Assembly (NCBI GenBank): GCA_003258405.1
Contig: QKPN01000001.1
Location: 62,001 to 126,000 of the forward strand
Reading direction: 5' to 3'
DNA from: Rhodobacteraceae bacterium DSL-40
GTDB taxonomy: Bacteria; Pseudomonadota; Alphaproteobacteria; Rhodobacterales; Rhodobacteraceae
Length of the DNA: 64,000 bases
Below, one piece after another: positions 38,756 to 48,193 of this stretch. The position numbers and the translations under genes are program-made. The notes below the pieces were generated by a model that was not told where the DNA came from, ran no database searches, and was given only the letters and a program-made list of their open reading frames with translations. Position 1 is the first letter of the stretch; each line of letters starts with the position of its first letter.

Positions 38756-39178
38756 TCAGCGGGAGAGGAGGCTCAGCGTTCGGGCGTCGGGTTCGCCACC
38801 ATAGAACGCCTCGAGTGCCTCGGCGAAAAGCGGATCGTCCGGTGCGGCGGCGGAGAAGAGGGTCAGGCAGGAGCGGAGCTTCACCGCATCGATGCTGCCG
38901 AGGATGCGCTCGGGCGGGGTGCCACGATGGGGTAGCAGAAGCCCGACGGCTTCGCGCAGCCGAAGGCCGAGCACCGGATGAGCGAGGTAGGCGCGGGCCT
39001 CCTCGAGAGAGGTGAGTGCAAAGCGCTCGGCCATCGCACTCCGGCCGAGGCCTGCAATCTGGGGAAAGACGAACCACATCCAGTGGCTGGCCTTGGCTCC
39101 GGCGCGCAGCTCGGCGGTCACGCTGTCCCAGACCTGGTCCTGCGCCGCGACGAAACGGGAGAGATCAGGGCTGGTCAT
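38756..39178 (-). CDS. DUF1810 family protein
   Basis: A 140-residue helical protein. DLSRFVAAQDQVWDSVTAEL, then GAKASHWMWFVFPQIAGLG and HPVLGLRLREAVGLLL are the conserved blocks of DUF1810 (sometimes called calpastatin-like). Function unknown, cytosolic. Its ATG overlaps the stop of the di-heme peroxidase gene (ATGA), so both are read from one message. Confidence 0.88.
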   Translation of the reverse strand: MTSPDLSRFVAAQDQVWDSVTAELRAGAKASHWMWFVFPQIAGLGRSAMAERFALTSLEEARAYLAHPVLGLRLREAVGLLLPHRGTPPERILGSIDAVKLRSCLTLFSAAAPDDPLFAEALEAFYGGEPDARTLSLLSR

Positions 39179-40530
39179 CGGGCAGCCGCCGGATCGGGCA
39201 ATCGGTCGACGGGAAGGTCGCTCGGAACGGTCTCCGGGATGCCGAGGCGGCCGGCGAGGCTGCTCGCGTCCGTGAGGCTTTCCAGAAAGGCGACGATCTG
39301 GCCGATTTCCGTCTCGCTCAGGGACACCGGGCGCACTTCGTTTGCAGCAGTGATGCGCGCCATCTCGTCGGAATCCTCCAGGACAGCCCAGGTGGGTCTT
39401 GCCGCCTCGAAGGCAGGAAGGCGCGCCATGGCTGGATCATAGGCGGCGAGGGCGGTGGCGGGGTCAGCCATGTGGCGGACGGTGTCGCGAAGGTCGGCGT
39501 AAGCGCCTGCGTGTCCGTAGGGCGCGGTCTCCGCCACATTGCGGAGGCTCGGGGTGCGAAAACGATAGAGGTCGGCGTCCTGCCCGGTGACGCGGGCACG
39601 GCCGGTGTCCTTCTGATGGCGCTCGAACCGCGCGGCCTTGCCCGGCCCGAGCTGCGGCATGGCGACGGCGTGGAACTGCTGGTCGGTCTGGAACGGGCCG
39701 GAGTGACAGGTGGCGCAGCCGGCCTTGCCGTAGAAGAGTTCGAGCCCGGCGCGCGCCTGGCCGGTAAGTTCGGCCTCTCCACGCAGATGACGGTCGAAGG
39801 GGCTGTCATCGGCGCGGAATTCGGCCTCCATGAAGGCGGCGAGCGCATTGGATATGTCGGTAAAGGCGAGCGGCCGCCCTGAAGCAATTTCCGGAATCGC
39901 GGCGGCAAAACGCGTCTGGTAGGCCGGAATTGCGGACACGCGACCCGCAAGCAGATCCCAGGCCCCGCCCGAGCCGGTGATGAGGCCCTGGCGCGCGGCC
40001 TTGGCGATGTCGTTCTCACCGTAATGGCCTGCCATCTCGTCCTGAGAGAGCACCGGAAACATCGTTTGCGCTGCCAGCGCGCTGTCGAAGCCCATCACCA
40101 TCTCGTCCTCGAGCGGCGTGCGCAGGCCCGAGGGCCGCTCGGGGTCTTCCTCGAGGCGACCATCGAGGAACATGTGGGTGAATTGGCGCGCGCCAAGATT
40201 GAAGAGGGCAGGCGCGTTGCGGGGGATGAACTGCTCGGGGCGGTTTTCCTCCATGAGATGCCGATCGGGGCCAAGGCCCTCCGCGCCCTCGCCGAGATCG
40301 AGCGACACGCCGTCGGACGTGGCGAGGGAGGGGTGGTGGCACGTGGAACAGGCAATGTTGCGATTGCCGCTCAGGATCTTGTCGAAGAACAGGTCGCGGC
40401 CGAGCTCGACGAGCTCGAGGCGGACGGGGCGATAATCATCCTCCGTGACCGGGGCCGGCAGAGGGGGGGCCGCCATCGCAGGCGCTGCGACCGCGGTGAG
40501 GAGGACGATGAGTCTGGCGCATCGCGGCAT
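39175..40530 (-). CDS. Periplasmic di-heme cytochrome c peroxidase / MauG family
   Basis: A 451-residue exported protein. The signal peptide (LIVLLTAVAAPAMAAPP) is followed by two haem c sites: CSTCH near residue 62 and CATCH near 273. FFDKILSGNRNIACSTCH and RNAPALFNLG match the CcpA/MauG superfamily, and YRFRTPSLRNVAETAPYGH is the typical segment after the second haem. It either reduces hydrogen peroxide or performs MauG-like oxidation; the C-terminus ends with a VAFLESL-type motif. It is transcribed divergently from the RNase T2 gene and is followed by the overlapping DUF1810 gene. Confidence 0.9.
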   Translation of the reverse strand: MPRCARLIVLLTAVAAPAMAAPPLPAPVTEDDYRPVRLELVELGRDLFFDKILSGNRNIACSTCHHPSLATSDGVSLDLGEGAEGLGPDRHLMEENRPEQFIPRNAPALFNLGARQFTHMFLDGRLEEDPERPSGLRTPLEDEMVMGFDSALAAQTMFPVLSQDEMAGHYGENDIAKAARQGLITGSGGAWDLLAGRVSAIPAYQTRFAAAIPEIASGRPLAFTDISNALAAFMEAEFRADDSPFDRHLRGEAELTGQARAGLELFYGKAGCATCHSGPFQTDQQFHAVAMPQLGPGKAARFERHQKDTGRARVTGQDADLYRFRTPSLRNVAETAPYGHAGAYADLRDTVRHMADPATALAAYDPAMARLPAFEAARPTWAVLEDSDEMARITAANEVRPVSLSETEIGQIVAFLESLTDASSLAGRLGIPETVPSDLPVDRLPDPAAAR

Positions 40531-40650
40531 GGTGTGATGTTCTCCCGTCGGTCCGCGCGGCGGCGGTTTTTTGCCGACGATACTGCAAGCGCACGGATCG
40601 CGACAGGGGCTCTGTCCCGGAACGGTGAAGCGGCCGAAGGGGGAGCCGGA

Positions 40651-41628
40651 ATGAAATACGTGATGCTGGCGATGGCGTTGATGGCGGGGGGCGTCCGGGC
40701 CGCGGAGCCGGTCGGGGGCGTCTTTTTCGCCGAGGCGGGCTGCGTGGCGTATCTTTCGAAGAACAGCGGCAGCAATCCGGGCGATGTGCGGCTTGAACCC
40801 GGCCGGAGCTATGAGGCTCTGCAGATCAACGCTCCGGGCGGGGAATGGGTGCAGGTCCGGGTGCCGGGGGCGGCGCGGAGTGAGGCGCGCTGGGTCTCGC
40901 TTGATTGCGGGCGGCTTTCGGAGCGGATGGATGCCGTGCCGGCTTTGGCGGAGACGGAGGAGTCCTCCGAGAACCTGCTGGTGCTGAGCTGGCAGCCGGC
41001 GTTTTGCGAAACGCGGCCGGGCCGGGCGGAATGCCGGGAGCTGAACCGCGGCGGGCTGCGCGGTGCCGCGGGGCGGTTCTCGCTGCACGGGCTCTGGCCG
41101 CAGCCCCGACAGACGGCCTATTGCGCGGTTCCGGACGCGCTTGTGGGCCTCGACGAGGCGGGCGACTGGGATACGCTACCGCCGGTCGAGGTCGACCTGC
41201 AGACGCGCCGGGCGCTGGATGTGGCGATGCCGGGCGCGGCGAGCGGGCTCGACCGGCACGAGTGGGTGAAGCACGGCACCTGCTTTGGCGACTCGGGCGG
41301 TGCGGACGGCTATTTCGACGACATGTTGCAGCTGCTGAAAGAGGTCAACGCCTCGGGCGTTGGACGGTTCTTCGCCGAGCAAACCGGGGGTTACGTCCGG
41401 AGCAGCGATATTCGCGCGGCGTTCGAGGATGCCTTCGGCCGGGGCGCGGGAGCGCGGGTTACCGTCGATTGCGTTGAGGATGGCCGGCGCACGCTGATCG
41501 GAGAGTTGCGAATCGCGCTCCGCGGCGTGATCGGGCCGGAGACGCCGCTCCGGGATCTGATCCTGGCGGCCGACCCGGTGCCGCTCGGTTGCGGCGGCGG
41601 GTTGTTGGACGAGCCGGGCCTGCAATAG
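40651..41628 (+). CDS. Secreted RNase T2 with extra N-terminal domain
   Basis: A 325-residue exported ribonuclease. A signal peptide (MKYVMLAMALMAGGVRAAEP) leads to about 70 residues with a beta-rich pattern (FFAEAGCVAYLSKNSG, then WVQVRVPG and ARWVSLDCG) resembling an SH3-type module. The RNase T2 domain follows: WQPAFCETRPG, CAS I FSLHGLWPQP near 145 with catalytic His, and CAS II HEWVKHGTCF near 203 with Glu and two His/Lys positions. It should cut RNA unspecifically in the periplasm or outside the cell. GGGAG precedes the ATG at 40651. Confidence 0.9.
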   Translation: MKYVMLAMALMAGGVRAAEPVGGVFFAEAGCVAYLSKNSGSNPGDVRLEPGRSYEALQINAPGGEWVQVRVPGAARSEARWVSLDCGRLSERMDAVPALAETEESSENLLVLSWQPAFCETRPGRAECRELNRGGLRGAAGRFSLHGLWPQPRQTAYCAVPDALVGLDEAGDWDTLPPVEVDLQTRRALDVAMPGAASGLDRHEWVKHGTCFGDSGGADGYFDDMLQLLKEVNASGVGRFFAEQTGGYVRSSDIRAAFEDAFGRGAGARVTVDCVEDGRRTLIGELRIALRGVIGPETPLRDLILAADPVPLGCGGGLLDEPGLQ

Positions 41629-41652
41629 GCCCGGCGCCGGAACCTGAATGGT

Positions 41653-42153
41653 TCAGAACGGGATTTCATCGTCGAGATCGGCGGCCCCGCCGCCGGCAGC
41701 CCCGCCGCGGCCGCCGCCGTAGCTGCCCCCACCGCCACCGCCGTAGCCGCCGCCTTCGCCGCGGTCATATCCGCCGCCGCCGCCGCTCCCGCCACCTTCG
41801 CCGCGGCCGTCGAGAAGGGTGAGCTCGCCGCGATAGGGGCGGAGCGCGATCTCGGTGGTGTAGCGGTCCTGGCCGTTCTGGTCCTGCCACTTGCGGGTCT
41901 CGAGCTGGCCCTCGAGATAGACCTTGGAGCCCTTGCGCAGATACTGCTCGGCGATGCGGCCGAGGTTCTCGTTGTAGATTGCGACCGAATGCCATTCGGT
42001 GCGCTCGCGGCTTTCGCCCGAGTTGCGGTCGCGCCACTTCTCTGAGGTGGCGATGCGGAGGTTCACAACCTTGCCGCCGCTCGGAAAAGTCCGCGTCTCG
42101 GGATCGCGACCGAGATTGCCGACCAGGATCACCTTGTTGACGCTGCCCGCCAT
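41653..42153 (-). CDS. ssb: Single-stranded DNA-binding protein
   Basis: A 166-residue SSB. The OB fold starts [20 protein letters not shown] and has [18 protein letters not shown] and [18 protein letters not shown]; a glycine-rich linker (GGGSGGGGG and similar, about 118-155) leads to the acidic tip DLDDEIPF that binds partner proteins in replication and repair. It works as a tetramer. A long inverted repeat and a near-consensus SOS box lie just upstream, between ssb and the divergent lytic transglycosylase. Confidence 0.97.
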   Translation of the reverse strand: MAGSVNKVILVGNLGRDPETRTFPSGGKVVNLRIATSEKWRDRNSGESRERTEWHSVAIYNENLGRIAEQYLRKGSKVYLEGQLETRKWQDQNGQDRYTTEIALRPYRGELTLLDGRGEGGGSGGGGGYDRGEGGGYGGGGGGSYGGGRGGAAGGGAADLDDEIPF

Positions 42154-42190
42154 GCTGAGCCTCCCGTCTGCTCGAAATGTCGTTGCCTGT

Positions 42191-42227
42191 GCCGGAACTA
42201 CACAACCCAAGGTGGTGCAGTTCCGGC
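42191..42227. promoter_or_regulatory. 17-bp imperfect inverted repeat in ssb/lytic transglycosylase divergent region
   Basis: Arms GCCGGAACTACACAACC (42191-42207) and GGTGGTGCAGTTCCGGC (42211-42227) match at 15 of 17 positions with a 3-nt centre. It lies 38 bp upstream of ssb. Either an operator for the divergent pair or a strong RNA hairpin in the ssb leader. Confidence 0.55.
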
Positions 42228-42234
42228 GGGATTC
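42220..42234 (+). promoter_or_regulatory. Possible SOS (LexA) box near ssb
   Basis: GTTC-N7-ATTC at 42220-42234 matches the alphaproteobacterial LexA box GTTC-N7-GTTC at seven of eight positions, 67 bp upstream of ssb. A one-mismatch site can arise by chance. Confidence 0.3.
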
Positions 42235-42375
42235 CGGCGGTTTTAGGGCCATGCGCGGCCAAAGAACAAGTTGAAAGCTGCGCCCGGCTGTGATTTTTGA
42301 AACGAGGAGCCGCGAACCCGGGGATTTACGCCGGGGCGGTGACGTAAGCCCGGTGGCAGAAATACGGGAAGGGAC

Positions 42376-42960
42376 ATGAGGTTTGCGCTGATCGTCGCGG
42401 CGGGCTCGCTGCTCGTGGGCGGGCCGGTCTTGGCCGAAGGAAGCCTGAGCAGCGTGCTGAGCCGCCGCTCCAACGTGACATCCGAATACCGCGATCTCAT
42501 CCGGCCGCCCGTGCCGGGTGCGCTGAAGGGGCAGTTGCGGCGGCCCTCCGGCGGTTCGGGCACCGACATCGGCAGCATTCCGGCCTATGCCGGCGCAGCG
42601 GGAGTCTATCAGGACATGGCGCGTGCGGCGGCCCGCCGGCACAACGTTCCGGAAGATCTGTTCCTGCGGCTCGTGCGGCGGGAATCAAACTTCCATCCGA
42701 CGGCAAAATCGAGCAAGGGTGCCATCGGACTTGCCCAGCTCATGCCCGAGACGGCGCGGCTTCTGGGCGTCAATCCGCATGACCCGACCGAGAATCTCGA
42801 GGGTGGTGCCCGCTATCTCAGCCAGCAATACCGGAAGTTCGGCGACTGGCGGTTGGCGCTGGCGGCCTACAATGCCGGGCCGGGCGCGGTGGAGCGCTAT
42901 CGCGACGTGCCGCCGTTTGCCGAGACGCAGGCCTACGTGAAGAATATCCTCGGGCGCTGA
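42376..42960 (+). CDS. Lytic transglycosylase (SLT domain)
   Basis: A 194-residue exported muramidase that cleaves peptidoglycan glycan strands. The signal peptide ([20 protein letters not shown]) is followed by a 60-residue linker and the SLT domain: [20 protein letters not shown] with catalytic Glu at about residue 103, [20 protein letters not shown], then [20 protein letters not shown]. It is divergent from ssb. Confidence 0.92.
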   Translation: MRFALIVAAGSLLVGGPVLAEGSLSSVLSRRSNVTSEYRDLIRPPVPGALKGQLRRPSGGSGTDIGSIPAYAGAAGVYQDMARAAARRHNVPEDLFLRLVRRESNFHPTAKSSKGAIGLAQLMPETARLLGVNPHDPTENLEGGARYLSQQYRKFGDWRLALAAYNAGPGAVERYRDVPPFAETQAYVKNILGR

Positions 42961-42964
42961 CGCT

Positions 42965-42987
42965 GAGGCCGGCGTGTGACCGGCCTC
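42965..42987. terminator. Hairpin between convergent genes
   Basis: GAGGCCGG (42965-42972) pairs with CCGGCCTC (42980-42987) in the 40-bp gap between the lytic transglycosylase and the convergent outer-membrane protein gene. No T-run. Confidence 0.45.
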
Positions 42988-43000
42988 GTGCACAGGCTGC

Positions 43001-43807
43001 TCAGCGCGGCAGCATGACCGTCATCTGGAAGCGTGCACCCCAGTCCTGCGGGCCGCCTTCGGGCGATTCGGCCCAGTAGCGGATCCCGCCGTTGAACTGA
43101 ACCGGAACACCGCCGACCTTCACGACCTGACCGACGAAGGCGTTGATCGGCACCGACCACTCCTCGCTCTCCCAGTTGTAGGTCGATTCGGTATTGATGC
43201 CGAAGGACGTGGCCTTCGGCGTGGTATAGACCACGAACGGCTGCAGGTAGCTGTTGGACATGTTGTTGTCACCGTTGTTGTTGGTGACCGACCACACGTG
43301 GTTGGCAAGCAGCCCCATGGTCACGGGCCCCCGCTGGACCAGCGCCACGCCGGTGGGACCAAGGCCCCACTGGTTGCGGGCAATGCCGTCGGTGGCGGTC
43401 GGGATCTGGATCACCGGACCCACGCCCCAGATCAGGCCGCCGGGTCCGGGGTCTTTCGGCGAAAGAAAGAAGCTCTGCAAGGTGTTGCCAAGGCCCGATT
43501 GTGACCCTGCGCCCGGGACGACGTCGTCCTGCCAGACCACGGGAAGGATGGTGCGCGATATGATGTTCCAGTTCGGTGCAATCGAGAAGGGGATGACCGG
43601 CTGGATGTTGATGTAGCTCTGATGGCCGTCGTCCGGCCCGATGCCGGAGTTGTAGTTATACTGCAGCGGCACGCTTATGAGATTCGCGACCGGATTGGCG
43701 AGATCCTTAGCGAGCTTGGCCGTCGAGCCATCATCCTGGGCAAGGGCTGGGCTCACACCTATGGCCAGAAGGCCTGCGGCTGCGAGGAAACGGAGGACTT
43801 TGCGCAT
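43001..43807 (-). CDS. Predicted outer-membrane transporter-like protein
   Basis: A 268-residue exported protein, signal peptide [20 protein letters not shown]. The mature part is rich in alternating aromatic/polar beta strands ([38 protein letters not shown]) and belongs to the 'transporter'/MetA-pathway type proteins often annotated as putative outer-membrane components. The C-terminus [12 protein letters not shown] is barrel-like. Function unknown. The start at 43807 is chosen because a signal peptide begins there; a longer in-frame reading would bury it. It is divergent from uvrA. Confidence 0.75.
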   Translation of the reverse strand: MRKVLRFLAAAGLLAIGVSPALAQDDGSTAKLAKDLANPVANLISVPLQYNYNSGIGPDDGHQSYINIQPVIPFSIAPNWNIISRTILPVVWQDDVVPGAGSQSGLGNTLQSFFLSPKDPGPGGLIWGVGPVIQIPTATDGIARNQWGLGPTGVALVQRGPVTMGLLANHVWSVTNNNGDNNMSNSYLQPFVVYTTPKATSFGINTESTYNWESEEWSVPINAFVGQVVKVGGVPVQFNGGIRYWAESPEGGPQDWGARFQMTVMLPR

Positions 43808-43963
43808 GGCGGGCCTCGGGGGTTGCGCCGCTGCCGGGGTGGCAGTGGACTGCGGAACACGAGTGTAGGCGCTTTTGTGCGGTACCGCCAAGAGGTCTGA
43901 GAGCAATGCGCCGCCGAGCTCTGGCGAAGACATGACCATGGGTGCGTATTTGCGGTTGTGTAT

Positions 43964-43978
43964 GGTCCCGTTTTGTTC
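43964..43978 (+). promoter_or_regulatory. Candidate SOS (LexA) box upstream of uvrA
   Basis: GGTC-N7-GTTC at 43964-43978 matches the alphaproteobacterial LexA consensus GTTC-N7-GTTC at seven of eight positions, 63 bp before the uvrA start. uvrA is a classic SOS gene, which raises its likelihood. Confidence 0.5.
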
Positions 43979-44041
43979 TCAAAGTGGGACTCGCATCTCC
44001 GGACATGAACGCTATCTAGGATGGATCGGCGGGAGCGAGGC

Positions 44042-46918
44042 ATGGCTGAGCAGAAATTCATCGAGATCCGCGGCGCACGCGAACACAATCTGAAATCGGT
44101 TGATGTGGATATTCCACGCGACCGGCTCGTGGTCATCACCGGGCTCTCGGGTTCGGGGAAGTCCTCGCTTGCCTTCGACACGATCTATGCCGAGGGCCAG
44201 CGGCGCTATGTCGAGAGCCTATCGGCCTATGCGCGGCAGTTCCTCGACATGATGCAGAAGCCGGATGTGGATCACATCTCCGGCCTGTCGCCGGCGATCT
44301 CCATCGAGCAGAAGACCACGAGCCGCAACCCGCGCTCGACCGTGGGCACGGTGACAGAGATCTACGACTATCTTCGGCTGCTCTTCGCGCGGGCCGGCAC
44401 GCCTTACAGTCCGGCGACCGGGCTGCCGATCGAGGCTCAGCAGGTGAGCCAGATGGTGGACATCACCATGGCGCTGCCGGAGGGGACGCGGGCCTATCTT
44501 CTCGCGCCGATCGTGCGCGACCGGAAGGGGGAATACCGCAAGGAATTTCAGGAACTTCGCAAGCAAGGTTTCCAGAGGGTGAAGGTGAATGGCACCTTCC
44601 ACGAGCTCGATGAGCCGCCGGTGCTCGACAAGAAGTTCCGGCAAAATATCGACGTGGTGGTGGACCGTCTGGTGGTGCGCGACGGGTTGCAGACACGGCT
44701 TGCAGACAGTCTGCGGACAGCGCTCGATCTCGCGGACGGGATCGCAATTCTCGAGACCGCGCCCACCCCCGACGAGGAGGGCAATGCAGAGCCGCCGCAG
44801 CGGATCACGTTTTCCGAGAATTTCGCCTGTCCGGTGTCGGGTTTCACCATTCCGGAGATCGAGCCGCGACTCTTTTCGTTCAACGCGCCCTTCGGCGCCT
44901 GTCCGGACTGCGACGGGCTCGGGGTCGAGCTTTTCTTCGATCCGCGCCTCATCGTGCCCGACGAGAGCCTGCCGGTGCTGAAGGGGGCGATCGCGCCCTG
45001 GTCGAAGGGGCAGTCGCCCTATTACCGGCAGACGATCGAGGCTTTGGCGAGACATTACGGCTTCAACAAGTCGGCCCGCTGGCGCGACCTGCCGGAGCAG
45101 GCCCGCGACGTGCTGCTCTACGGATCGAAGGGCGAGAAGATCCTCTTCCGCTATGACGAGGGGGGGCGGGTCTACGAGATCGAGCGGCCGTTCGAGGGAG
45201 TGATCCCCAACATGGAGCGGCGCTATCGCGAAACGGATTCGAACTGGGTGCGCGAGGAGTTCGAGCGCTACCAGAACAACCGGCCGTGCCATACCTGCGA
45301 CGGCTATCGCCTGAAGCCAGAGGCACTGGCGGTGAAGATTGCCGGGCTTCATGTCGGCGAGGTGGTGCGGATGTCGATCCGCGAGGCGCGGGACTGGGCC
45401 GAGACCGTGCCGGAGCATCTGACGGCGCAGAAGAACGAGATCGCACGGGCCATTCTCAAGGAGATCCGGGAGCGCCTCGGATTTCTCGTCAATGTCGGGC
45501 TCGACTATCTCACGCTGGCGCGCAACGCCGGGACGCTTTCGGGGGGCGAGAGCCAGCGGATCCGGCTCGCGAGCCAGATCGGGTCGGGGCTCACGGGCGT
45601 GTTGTATGTGCTCGACGAGCCCTCGATCGGGTTGCATCAGCGCGATAACGGTCGGCTGCTCACGACGCTCAAGAACCTGAGGGATCAGGGCAACACGGTG
45701 ATCGTCGTCGAACATGACGAGGAGGCGATCCGCGAGGCCGATCATGTGATCGACATCGGGCCCGGCGCAGGCGTACATGGCGGCACGATCATCGCGCACG
45801 GCACCCCCGAGGAAATCGCGGCCAACCCCGCTTCGATCACCGGGCAGTATATCACCGGGGTCCGCGAGATCGCGGTGCCGGATCTGCGACGCGAGGGGAA
45901 TGGCAAGAGTGTCGTCGTGCGGAATGCCACGGGCAACAACCTCCGCGGCGTCACGGCGGCATTTCCGCTCGGGACGTTTACTTGCGTGACCGGGGTCTCG
46001 GGCGGTGGCAAGTCGACGCTCACGATCGAGACGCTGTTCAAGACGGCGTCCATGCGGCTCAACGGTGCGCGGCAGACGCCGGCGCCCTGCGAGGCGATCG
46101 AGGGGCTCGAGCATCTCGACAAGGTCATCGACATCGACCAGTCGCCGATCGGACGCACACCCCGGTCAAACCCGGCGACCTACACCGGTGCCTTCGGACC
46201 GATCCGGGACTGGTTCGCCGGGCTGCCGGAGGCGAAGGCCCGCGGCTACAAGCCCGGGCGGTTCAGCTTCAACGTGAAGGGTGGTCGCTGCGAAGCGTGC
46301 CAGGGCGATGGCGTCATCAAGATCGAGATGCACTTCCTGCCGGATGTCTATGTCACCTGCGAGACCTGTGGTGGCAAACGCTACAATCGCGAGACGCTGG
46401 AGATTCTCTTCAAGGGCAAGAGCATAGCGGATGTTCTCGACATGACCGTCGAGGATGCCGAGGGTTTCTTCGCCGCAGTGCCCTCGATCCGCGACAAGAT
46501 GTCGACGCTGATGCGGGTGGGTCTTGGCTATATCAAGGTCGGCCAGCAAGCGACGACGCTTTCGGGCGGCGAGGCGCAGCGGGTGAAGCTCTCGAAGGAG
46601 CTCGCGCGGCGCTCGACGGGCCGGACGCTCTACATCCTCGACGAACCGACGACGGGGCTGCATTTCGAGGACACCCGCAAGCTCCTCGAGGTGCTGCACG
46701 AGTTGGTGGAGCAGGGCAATACCGTGGTGGTGATCGAGCACAATCTCGATGTCATCAAGACGGCCGACCACATCATCGACATCGGCCCTGAGGGCGGGGA
46801 TGGTGGCGGCGAGATTGTCATCACCGGCACACCGGAGGACGTCTCCGATTGTTCAGCGAGCCATACCGGACACTATCTCAAGGAGATCCTTGCCGCCCGC
46901 CGCGTTGCGGCGGAGTAG
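44042..46918 (+). CDS. uvrA: Excinuclease ABC subunit A
   Basis: A 958-residue nucleotide-excision-repair protein that finds damage and loads UvrB. The first Walker [13 protein letters not shown] is near residue 33, signature [16 protein letters not shown] near 500; the second Walker [12 protein letters not shown] near 650, second zinc module CEACQGDG...CETCGGKRY near 749-775 and [15 protein letters not shown] near 840. The first zinc module reads CPVSGF where most homologues have CxxC, then CPDCDGLG. The ATG at 44042 has GGGAGCGAGG just upstream; an in-frame ATG seven codons earlier is less well placed. Confidence 0.97.
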   Translation: MAEQKFIEIRGAREHNLKSVDVDIPRDRLVVITGLSGSGKSSLAFDTIYAEGQRRYVESLSAYARQFLDMMQKPDVDHISGLSPAISIEQKTTSRNPRSTVGTVTEIYDYLRLLFARAGTPYSPATGLPIEAQQVSQMVDITMALPEGTRAYLLAPIVRDRKGEYRKEFQELRKQGFQRVKVNGTFHELDEPPVLDKKFRQNIDVVVDRLVVRDGLQTRLADSLRTALDLADGIAILETAPTPDEEGNAEPPQRITFSENFACPVSGFTIPEIEPRLFSFNAPFGACPDCDGLGVELFFDPRLIVPDESLPVLKGAIAPWSKGQSPYYRQTIEALARHYGFNKSARWRDLPEQARDVLLYGSKGEKILFRYDEGGRVYEIERPFEGVIPNMERRYRETDSNWVREEFERYQNNRPCHTCDGYRLKPEALAVKIAGLHVGEVVRMSIREARDWAETVPEHLTAQKNEIARAILKEIRERLGFLVNVGLDYLTLARNAGTLSGGESQRIRLASQIGSGLTGVLYVLDEPSIGLHQRDNGRLLTTLKNLRDQGNTVIVVEHDEEAIREADHVIDIGPGAGVHGGTIIAHGTPEEIAANPASITGQYITGVREIAVPDLRREGNGKSVVVRNATGNNLRGVTAAFPLGTFTCVTGVSGGGKSTLTIETLFKTASMRLNGARQTPAPCEAIEGLEHLDKVIDIDQSPIGRTPRSNPATYTGAFGPIRDWFAGLPEAKARGYKPGRFSFNVKGGRCEACQGDGVIKIEMHFLPDVYVTCETCGGKRYNRETLEILFKGKSIADVLDMTVEDAEGFFAAVPSIRDKMSTLMRVGLGYIKVGQQATTLSGGEAQRVKLSKELARRSTGRTLYILDEPTTGLHFEDTRKLLEVLHELVEQGNTVVVIEHNLDVIKTADHIIDIGPEGGDGGGEIVITGTPEDVSDCSASHTGHYLKEILAARRVAAE

Positions 46919-46968
46919 CCGCTCCCGGTGCGCGCCTTTCGCGGCGTGCCCGGGGGAGCGAAGCAGGA

Positions 46969-47745
46969 TCAGGCGCGGGGCGGATTTCTGGTGTCCTGCG
47001 TGCCCTGTTCAAGGATCGTGAGGAGCGTGAACCCGAAGAGCGCCATGCCGAGCATCTCGAGGCTTTCCTCCACGCCGCAGAGCAGTTCGAACCGGACGCT
47101 GCCCTGGCTTTCGGCCATGCCGTGCGCCGAGACATAGAGACCGCCGAGCATCTCGATCCCCATGGCTCCCATCACGTAGATCGCACCCGAGACGATCATG
47201 AGACCCGCGATCTGTCGCGGTCGGTGCAGCAGGAAGTTCAGGAAGCCGAGCGAGAAGACGGTGACCGCGGCGCCCATCGGTACGATCCAGGCAAAACGGA
47301 AGATCCCCTTGGCTTCCACGAGATGTGCCCCGACGCTGCTGAGGCGCTCATGGAGCTGCGCCGCCTCGTCGTAGGAAAGCAGCAGGAAGATGGCGCATAG
47401 GATTACCCAATGCCAGCGCCAGCGATCCTGCGCGGCGAAACTGCGGTTGGCGATCACGCCGAGGAGCATCGCATTGATGAGGATCAGGAGATAGTTGAAG
47501 AGCGTCGGGACGCTGGTCTCGTGATCCATCATTGCGAGGCCCGCGATGGCCTTCAGGGGTTGGGTGTTCGTATGCGCTGCGATCTCGGAGCCAGCAAAGT
47601 TGCAAACGAAGAGCACGCCGATGATGCCGAGCATCAGCCGTACGTAGCCTGTCGATGACAAAGGAAAACTGCCGCTTCCGGCCAATGGACGTCCGACGTC
47701 GCGTTGCTTCGGAAATACCCGATCGGCAGTCTTCACCGTGCGCAT
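46969..47745 (-). CDS. Unknown six-helix membrane protein
   Basis: A 258-residue inner-membrane protein with about six transmembrane helices: near residues 36-58, 83-103, 110-130, 153-176, 181-205 and 228-250. Two charged motifs sit at membrane edges: SYDEAAQLHERL after helix 3 and CGVEESLEMLG in helix 6; buried acidic/His residues suggest a metal, haem or ion role, but no known family is recognised. The start at 47745 is preferred to an ATG eleven codons earlier because GGGGAAA precedes it. Upstream is AT-rich (TATTATTTATAACAC on the minus strand), a likely promoter. Confidence 0.7.
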   Translation of the reverse strand: MRTVKTADRVFPKQRDVGRPLAGSGSFPLSSTGYVRLMLGIIGVLFVCNFAGSEIAAHTNTQPLKAIAGLAMMDHETSVPTLFNYLLILINAMLLGVIANRSFAAQDRWRWHWVILCAIFLLLSYDEAAQLHERLSSVGAHLVEAKGIFRFAWIVPMGAAVTVFSLGFLNFLLHRPRQIAGLMIVSGAIYVMGAMGIEMLGGLYVSAHGMAESQGSVRFELLCGVEESLEMLGMALFGFTLLTILEQGTQDTRNPPRA

Positions 47746-48193
47746 TAATGAAATTTCCCCATGCTGCCGGGCAGCCATGCCGCCGCCCGAAAATCCCTTG
47801 TGCTAAAACTGTCATGAAAGTGTTATAAATAATACGCCGGAACGACATAATACTTAACGGGATGCCGAAGATCCGGCCTATACGATCGCCAAGCTGTGGA
47901 GTTCGCCGTTACTTTGCCCGCACCACGCGAGCCGCGTCGGGATCACGGCGTGCCTTGGAGCTGAACGCCGAATCCAGCGGGGAAAAGTGGCGGACTCCAA
48001 CTGAAGCGGTTCTATGCAGATGCCCTTTGCTGGTCGCTGATTCATCAGCGCACTTGATTGAATGGCCATGTTGCGGGCACACTTCAGTCATCCCGGATGC
48101 GCCGCGCATCCTTTCCCCGGCAGGGGCGCGGGTCTTGGCGGGTCGGGCAAAGACTGGAACGGATACAAGACAAACGAAAAACAGGAGGGCTTT
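47746..48193. other. 448-bp intergenic region with a palindrome
   Basis: Divergent control region for the unknown membrane protein and the symporter. It holds an AT-rich stretch at 47815-47860 and a perfect inverted repeat CGCTGAT-TC-ATCAGCG at 48035-48050, about 145 bp before the symporter start. No convincing gene or RNA is seen; small reading frames here lack family features. Confidence 0.5.

Noticed and set aside
44219-46114. 631-codon minus-strand reading frame within uvrA
   Set aside because: Same reason: complementary strand of a conserved gene, no recognisable domain.
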